A stretch of DNA of 64,000 bases from Deferribacteraceae bacterium UBA6793 (GTDB lineage Bacteria > Chrysiogenota > Deferribacteres > Deferribacterales > Geovibrionaceae), in assembly GCA_002452405.1 (NCBI GenBank), contig DKFP01000011.1:105761-169760 (forward strand). Reading direction: 5' to 3'. The stretch's first letter is position 1, and every line of letters begins with the position of its first letter. The translations under genes were made by a program, and so were the position numbers. A model generated the notes under the pieces. The model made no database searches and was not told the DNA's origin. It saw nothing but the letters and a program-made list of their open reading frames with translations. Below are positions 59,917 to 64,000 of the stretch, in pieces.

Positions 59917-61140
59917 TCATTCTTTATATTTATTTATATTATTTCCACCAATTTTCCCCAGTTTTGAATAATCTTTTCCAGCTAAAATATTAGCTGAGTG
60001 GGAAGGTATAAGGTGGGAGTAATGTTTTTCTATCATCGTTACGGATGTTCCAAGTTGTCTGGAGAGTAGATGTATATCTATCCCATCCATGAGGTTAAAA
60101 GTCGCGTATGTGTGTCGGAGTGAATACAAACTTCTTCTCTCTCCTTGTCGGTTCTGTAACAGATTTGTATATATTAATAACTGTTCAAATGAACCGTGTA
60201 TGTCAGAAGGTCTTTCTCCTGAGGGTAGACGGAACACATAATCTTCGTTGTTGGATAATTCACTAAAACTCTTCCCTTTAATATCATCAAATCTATCTCT
60301 TATACTTTCGAGGTATTTTCTAACACTCAATCTACATACAACTTCTCTCTTCCCAGTTTTACCGTTAACGTGAATTCGTATGTATTTCTTATGGTCGGTA
60401 TGTTCAAACTCTTCTATGTGTTTCCATTTTATATCGAGTGATTCTTTACCACATCTCATCCCTGTGTTACCGAGAATTAAAATGTAATCACATAACAGAA
60501 CTCGAATATCTCTGGTTTTAGATTTAATACCAGATGATACCCAATCATTCATCGAACTTAGAAGATGTTTGTACTCATCTTTTGTAAAGTGGGGTCTACG
60601 TTCTGATTTCACTCCGATATTCTTCAATACAGGAACATTGGATTTCATTATCCAACCTTTATCTACTCCGTAATCGAACACATAGTTCAGAGCGGAATTA
60701 TGGGTGTTTATAGTGGAGAATGACGGTTGATGTTTCATTCTCTTTATTCGATACTCATCGAATTCTTTAATATCTTTAAATGTGATTTTATCTATCTCTT
60801 TCTTACCAAAGAAGGGTATGAAATAACTCCTGATTACTCTGATATAATCTTTATATGTAACTTTACCGTAACCAGCTTCTAAAGCGTCTTCCATCTTTCT
60901 TATGGAACACTCTGACACATAAGTGAAAGATTTACTGATAACAGGTATATTCAGTTCATATTTGAATTTAAGTTCTTGGTATTTTGTTAATGAGAAATCT
61001 TCAGCAGATTTCAAATCATCAGTACCTGTAGATATTTTTATCCATTTCTTACCGATTTTAATTCTTGTCTGGTAGTACGGACTCTTTTCACGTTTATATA
61101 TACAGATAGAACCATTTTGTAATTGAGATATAACTCTCAT
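59917..61140 (-). CDS. Tyrosine recombinase / site-specific integrase
   Basis: The protein has 407 residues, complete. An N-terminal arm-binding-like segment (SICIYKREKSPYYQTRIKIG) is followed by a core-binding domain (about 75-170) and the catalytic domain: R in GNTGMRCGKESLDIKW, LRHTYAT (HxxR as R-H-T-Y), and the closing SVTMIEKHYSHL with nucleophile Tyr. The usual second His is Thr in RQLGTSVTM, a known variant. It lies 250 bases from the tRNA-Leu fragment C and is oriented with xis and HUH genes downstream. Likely integrates the element flanked by fragments B and C. Confidence 0.93.
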   Translation of the reverse strand: MRVISQLQNGSICIYKREKSPYYQTRIKIGKKWIKISTGTDDLKSAEDFSLTKYQELKFKYELNIPVISKSFTYVSECSIRKMEDALEAGYGKVTYKDYIRVIRSYFIPFFGKKEIDKITFKDIKEFDEYRIKRMKHQPSFSTINTHNSALNYVFDYGVDKGWIMKSNVPVLKNIGVKSERRPHFTKDEYKHLLSSMNDWVSSGIKSKTRDIRVLLCDYILILGNTGMRCGKESLDIKWKHIEEFEHTDHKKYIRIHVNGKTGKREVVCRLSVRKYLESIRDRFDDIKGKSFSELSNNEDYVFRLPSGERPSDIHGSFEQLLIYTNLLQNRQGERRSLYSLRHTYATFNLMDGIDIHLLSRQLGTSVTMIEKHYSHLIPSHSANILAGKDYSKLGKIGGNNINKYKE

Positions 61141-61326
61141 ATATGTTTACCAACTTATTAATAATTTTAGTGAATTTGTTTGAGGTTAGATATTAAAAAC
61201 TCATTCAGAACTCCATTGTAACACAGGTAAAAAGTTTTGTAAGAAATCAGGTGAAAATATTTTAAATAATTTTATCAAAGAACCTGTGAGAATGTAAATA
61301 GTGTACAATGAGTGAGAACAAGAAAA

Positions 61327-61357
61327 AAGGAGATGAATCGTTAAATCCATCTCCTTA
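61327..61357. terminator. Bidirectional terminator at the element's right end
   Basis: The 9-bp stem AAGGAGATG / CATCTCCTT is preceded by a run of A and followed by TATTT. It insulates the integrase promoter region from the tRNA fragment. Confidence 0.7.
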
Positions 61358-61388
61358 TTTAGTTGTTTGGTAACAACCAGTTATGAAG

Positions 61389-61446
61389 TGCCTAGGACGG
61401 GAATCGAACCCGTACAGGAGTAAATCCCGAGGGATTTTAAATCCCT
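61389..61446 (-). pseudogene. tRNA-Leu(UAA) 3' fragment C, candidate attachment site
   Basis: On the minus strand the full anticodon stem-loop AGGGA-TTTAAAA-TCCCT (anticodon TAA), a variable arm, the T arm ACGGG-TTCGATT-CCCGT and acceptor CCTAGGC are intact. The D arm and 5' acceptor (GCCTAGG) are missing, so it is not a working gene. It matches fragment B except in the variable arm and below the anticodon loop. It is the right end of the 50.5-61.4 kb element and the left end of the next one. Confidence 0.88.
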
Positions 61447-61460
61447 TGCGTGTTACTTTT

Positions 61461-61564
61461 ATCTGTTTTTATCTGTTTTGGTATTCTTATATATTATCTA
61501 TATTAACAATAATTTATGAATAACATATCTCTGTAACTTTTATTGACTTTTCTGTCTGTTTTGG
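61461..61564 (+). repeat. Repeated CTGTTTT motifs, candidate recombinase arm sites
   Basis: ATCTGTTTT (61461), ATCTGTTTTGG (61471) and GTCTGTTTTGG (61554) are direct repeats between the att fragment and the integrase gene that follows. This is typical of arm-type sites bound by an integrase N-terminal domain. Confidence 0.5.
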
Positions 61565-61627
61565 CATAATTTGCTATATCTGGTTAGAAAAATAGTTAGA
61601 AAAGTTAGACATCAAAAGAGGTTTAAT

Positions 61628-62704
61628 ATGGCTGTTATGGTTAAATGTTCTCAATGTCACGCAAAGGTATCTCTGAAGAATTCGGTCTGTAAGTGTGGCA
61701 ATGATCTTAGAAAGGATAAAAATAAACTTTACTATATAGTTTATTCCATCAACGGGAAAAAGGTTTGGGAACACGCAGGACACAGTCTTAAACTAGCCAG
61801 AGAGCTTGAAACTAAAAAGAAAAGTGATCTTATAGACAGAAAAATCGGATTAGTTAATAAAGAGCTTAAAAATATAGTCTTCGGTGACTTTATTGATAGC
61901 CAATTTACTCCTCATTACAGGCTGAAAAATAAAGCGTTTAAATCGGAAAAAAGCCGCTTCAAAGTTATTAAAGAACAATTAGGGGATATCTTGCTTAAAA
62001 GTGTAACGGAATATGATATTGATAAATTTCTTAAATATCTCCAACTGGAACGTAAAATCTCCAAGAGTACTATTAACAGGTATATTGCCACGGTTAAGCG
62101 AATGATGAACTATGCTGTTGAACTGAATATTATTGTAATTAACCCGATGAGACATATAAAACAGATGCCTGTTTCTAATGAGCGTACAAGATATTTGACA
62201 AATGAAGAGGTCGAAAGAGTGCTTACGGAATGCAGTAGAAGCAGAAATAAAAATTTATATTACATTGTCCAAGTTGCGTTGAAAACAGGAATGAGGTTTT
62301 CTGAAGTACTTACTTTGAAAGGTAAAAATGTGAATTTGTTAAATAGATCCATAATCATTGCTCAGCACAACACAAAAAATGGTAAGCAAAGATTCATCCC
62401 TATTAATGAGGCCTTATATGACGTTCTGGTGGAATATTTTAATCAATGTGGCCGTATTGGAGACGAAGAAAAACTTTTTAAAAATAAAAGCATTCGTGGA
62501 GCATATGAAAATGCAATTAAAAGAGCAGAGATAAACGATTTTAATTTTCATGATCTCAGACACACTTTCGCCAGCCGTCTGGTTCAAAAAGAAGTCGGGC
62601 TTTACACCGTCTCCGAGCTGCTTGGTCATAGCAACATCACAGTCACAAAACGCTACGCCCACCTTAACCAGAAAAACTTACGTGACGCTGTGGAAAAGGT
62701 GTAA
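61628..62704 (+). CDS. Tyrosine recombinase with N-terminal zinc ribbon
   Basis: The protein has 358 residues from the ATG at 61628, preceded by AGAGG. A Cys-based ribbon occupies the N-terminus (MVKCSQCHAKVS and VCKCGNDLRKD: CxxC...CxC). An arm- or core-binding helical part follows. The catalytic residues are R in LKTGMRFSEVLTL, HDLRHTFASRL, the LLGHSNITVTKRYAHL His and Tyr nucleophile. It is near fragment C, facing away from it, so it belongs to the element to the right of 61446. Confidence 0.93.
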   Translation: MAVMVKCSQCHAKVSLKNSVCKCGNDLRKDKNKLYYIVYSINGKKVWEHAGHSLKLARELETKKKSDLIDRKIGLVNKELKNIVFGDFIDSQFTPHYRLKNKAFKSEKSRFKVIKEQLGDILLKSVTEYDIDKFLKYLQLERKISKSTINRYIATVKRMMNYAVELNIIVINPMRHIKQMPVSNERTRYLTNEEVERVLTECSRSRNKNLYYIVQVALKTGMRFSEVLTLKGKNVNLLNRSIIIAQHNTKNGKQRFIPINEALYDVLVEYFNQCGRIGDEEKLFKNKSIRGAYENAIKRAEINDFNFHDLRHTFASRLVQKEVGLYTVSELLGHSNITVTKRYAHLNQKNLRDAVEKV

Positions 62705-62749
62705 AATATATCCATTGATGAATGCATTGCAAAAATTTAAAGGGAAGTT

Positions 62750-63808
62750 ATGTTCACGACTAAAGAAGATGCGATAGAGGCGTGGAACACATGGAAAGGC
62801 CGATATCAAGATATAGATAGGCAACTGCTTTTAAAAAATAATCTATGTAATTACTGCAGGGAAGTTGTTTCTAAAATTAAGAATCATGTAGTAATTGAAA
62901 ACAATGATAAATTTGGTGGTTCGTTATTACTGCCAGATGGAAGTTTTAGTATATGTTGGCCTAAGTTACCGCCAAAGTTTTCAGTTTTTATTCCAAAGGA
63001 TATTGATGAAATATTTTTATTAAGAGCAAGATGGTGCTTCATTTTTGAAAACGTGCTTGATTATAGACAACAGATTACTGATTTAATTTTATCAAATGAT
63101 CGAGAGAATCACATACTCAATAACAGATTACAGGATTGGAATAATACATTATCTCAATATCAATTGCCACTTTTTGAGGAGAACGACTTAAGAGGTTGTA
63201 ATTTAAGTGGTTTAATTCTATGCAAAAAGGATCATGGAACATTTCTCAGGTATATTGATTTTTCTTACTCAGAGTTAAGTGTTGTTGATTTAAATGGAGC
63301 AAATATATATGGAAGTTCTTTTAAATATGTTGATGCCTATAATGCTAATTTTTCAAATACAATCTTAAATAAGTCACTTTTTGATCATTGTCTACTGAGT
63401 TCTTCATATTTTAATGCCTCTGATTTACATAATTCAAAGTTTTCAGAATCTATTTTATATAAAAGTTGCTTACATGGAGCAATATTAAGTAATTGTGAAA
63501 TGACTAATTGTAATTTATCAGACTCGTCTTTTCTTAATCTTAAGACTGTTGAAAATGGCTACGAAAAAATTAAGTACACAGACCTCAATGAATTGTTTGT
63601 GCGTGATTGTAAATTAGATAAGGTTATTTTGCCTAGTGACAACAATATGATTAGTAATAAATTTACTCAACTTGTAGTTAAGTATAATCAAGAAAATAAT
63701 TGTGCTAATATTTTATACAAGGCTTTAGAGTTAAAGCCCAATTTTTTTGGAATTGGGCTTGATATTAAACTTTTCATTCAATGGATTCTGAAGTTATTTA
63801 GAAATTAA
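62750..63808 (+). CDS. Pentapeptide-repeat protein
   Basis: The protein has 352 residues. The N-terminal 120 residues are non-repetitive and charged. From about residue 146 to 265 there are pentapeptide repeats A(D/N)LxX as NDLRGCNLSG, FSYSELSVVDLNGANIYGSS, ANFSNTILNKSLF and HNSKFSESIL, forming a right-handed quadrilateral beta-helix. The hydrophobic C-terminus (LFIQWILKLF) could be a membrane or dimer helix. Pentapeptide proteins include gyrase protectors and effectors; this one is of unknown role. GGGAAG precedes the ATG. A 10-bp inverted repeat (63734-63760) lies inside its 3' end. Confidence 0.85.
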   Translation: MFTTKEDAIEAWNTWKGRYQDIDRQLLLKNNLCNYCREVVSKIKNHVVIENNDKFGGSLLLPDGSFSICWPKLPPKFSVFIPKDIDEIFLLRARWCFIFENVLDYRQQITDLILSNDRENHILNNRLQDWNNTLSQYQLPLFEENDLRGCNLSGLILCKKDHGTFLRYIDFSYSELSVVDLNGANIYGSSFKYVDAYNANFSNTILNKSLFDHCLLSSSYFNASDLHNSKFSESILYKSCLHGAILSNCEMTNCNLSDSSFLNLKTVENGYEKIKYTDLNELFVRDCKLDKVILPSDNNMISNKFTQLVVKYNQENNCANILYKALELKPNFFGIGLDIKLFIQWILKLFRN

Positions 63809-63817
63809 TAGATATAA

Positions 63818-63976
63818 TTAACCAACACACTTCTTTATATTTGTGACAAAAGAGGCATGTCTCGTTTTATTAGTAACTTTAGGGAAGGATTCTTTGTTTG
63901 TTTGTTTTGAGTTACTTTTAACAACAGTGATACCAGCTCCTGCTCCAAGAGTTAACTTTGTTCCTTTTTCGCTCAT
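63818..63976 (-). CDS. Small hypothetical protein, 52 residues
   Basis: It begins ATG at 63976 with AAAGGGAG six bases upstream. Sequence: MSEKGTKLTLGAGAGITVVK, then SNSKQTNKESFPKVTNKTRH and ASFVTNIKKCVG. It is basic with one Cys near the end and a small Gly/Ala turn. It ends ten bases from the pentapeptide gene on the other strand. The 24 bases to the window edge (63977-64000) have no other feature. No family recognised. The site and lack of internal stops support a gene. Confidence 0.55.
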   Translation of the reverse strand: MSEKGTKLTLGAGAGITVVKSNSKQTNKESFPKVTNKTRHASFVTNIKKCVG

Positions 63977-64000
63977 TGTTTACTCCCTTTATTTGTGTTA

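Noticed and set aside
61389..61446. A complete tRNA-Leu gene
   Set aside because: The D arm and 5' acceptor strand are absent upstream on the minus strand, so only a 3' fragment is present.

Overview
The window is a 64 kb bacterial chromosome segment. Bases 1 to about 48.6 kb are densely packed housekeeping genes with moderate base composition and strong ribosome binding sites. From about 48.8 kb to the right edge the DNA is visibly AT-rich and accessory. An LL-diaminopimelate aminotransferase, a 14-gene respiratory complex I operon with a ferredoxin-extended NuoF, a UbiD-type decarboxylase, and the orders rpsF-ssb-rpsR-DUF2232 and rplU-rpmA-obg suggest a Gram-negative anaerobic or respiratory bacterium. 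My best guess is the Deferribacterota (relatives of Geovibrio, Denitrovibrio or Seleniivibrio). This is inference from gene content, not a database match.

Layout: (1) 0-10.7 kb: a truncated exported protein, a HemN-like radical SAM protein, an AraC regulator, a PEBP-like protein, a periplasmic 5'-nucleotidase, dapL, a cation diffusion facilitator, a DUF2232 membrane protein, rpsR, ssb and rpsF. (2) 10.9-27.4 kb: an RluA-type pseudouridine synthase, then nuoABCDEFGHIJKLMN followed by a small ferritin-like gene, a strong terminator and a NeuD-like acetyltransferase. (3) 27.5-36.2 kb: three small exported or membrane-associated proteins, then def, dciA-like and obg, and rpmA-rplU. A divergent promoter pair separates rplU from rpmH-rnpA-yidD-yidC-jag, which is followed by a small membrane protein and a transaldolase-like aldolase. 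(4) 36.4-48.6 kb: a parDE toxin-antitoxin pair, a GNAT acetyltransferase, thiS, thiF, comEC, dnaE, thiD, a receiver-domain protein, an Mrp/NBP35 ATPase, DUF3995 and ubiD.

(5) 48.8-64 kb is a composite island at a tRNA-Leu(UAA) site. Three 3'-terminal tRNA fragments (about 50.30, 50.48 and 61.39 kb) on the minus strand mark successive integrations. None has a tRNA 5' half, so the intact gene should lie to the right of the window. Between the second and third fragments are a restriction-modification module and a lipoprotein. The module has two different N6-adenine methyltransferases, an HNH endonuclease and an XRE regulator with an operator-like palindrome over its own ribosome binding site. 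The same interval holds a compact replicon-like module: a full tyrosine integrase, an AlpA/excisionase-type protein with no conventional start codon, an HUH-type replication initiator candidate, a cluster of palindromes, and a second recombinase reduced to its catalytic domain. To the right of the third fragment lies another integrase with an N-terminal zinc ribbon, followed by a pentapeptide-repeat protein and an opposing 52-residue gene.

Four copies of a 73-106 bp palindromic repeat are scattered in intergenic regions of the housekeeping part. The most unusual items are the layered tRNA-Leu island with its HUH/integrase module, two genes that seem to need an ATC (or similar) start codon, a missing cysteine ligand in the NuoF N-terminal domain, and a ferritin-like gene at the end of the nuo operon.
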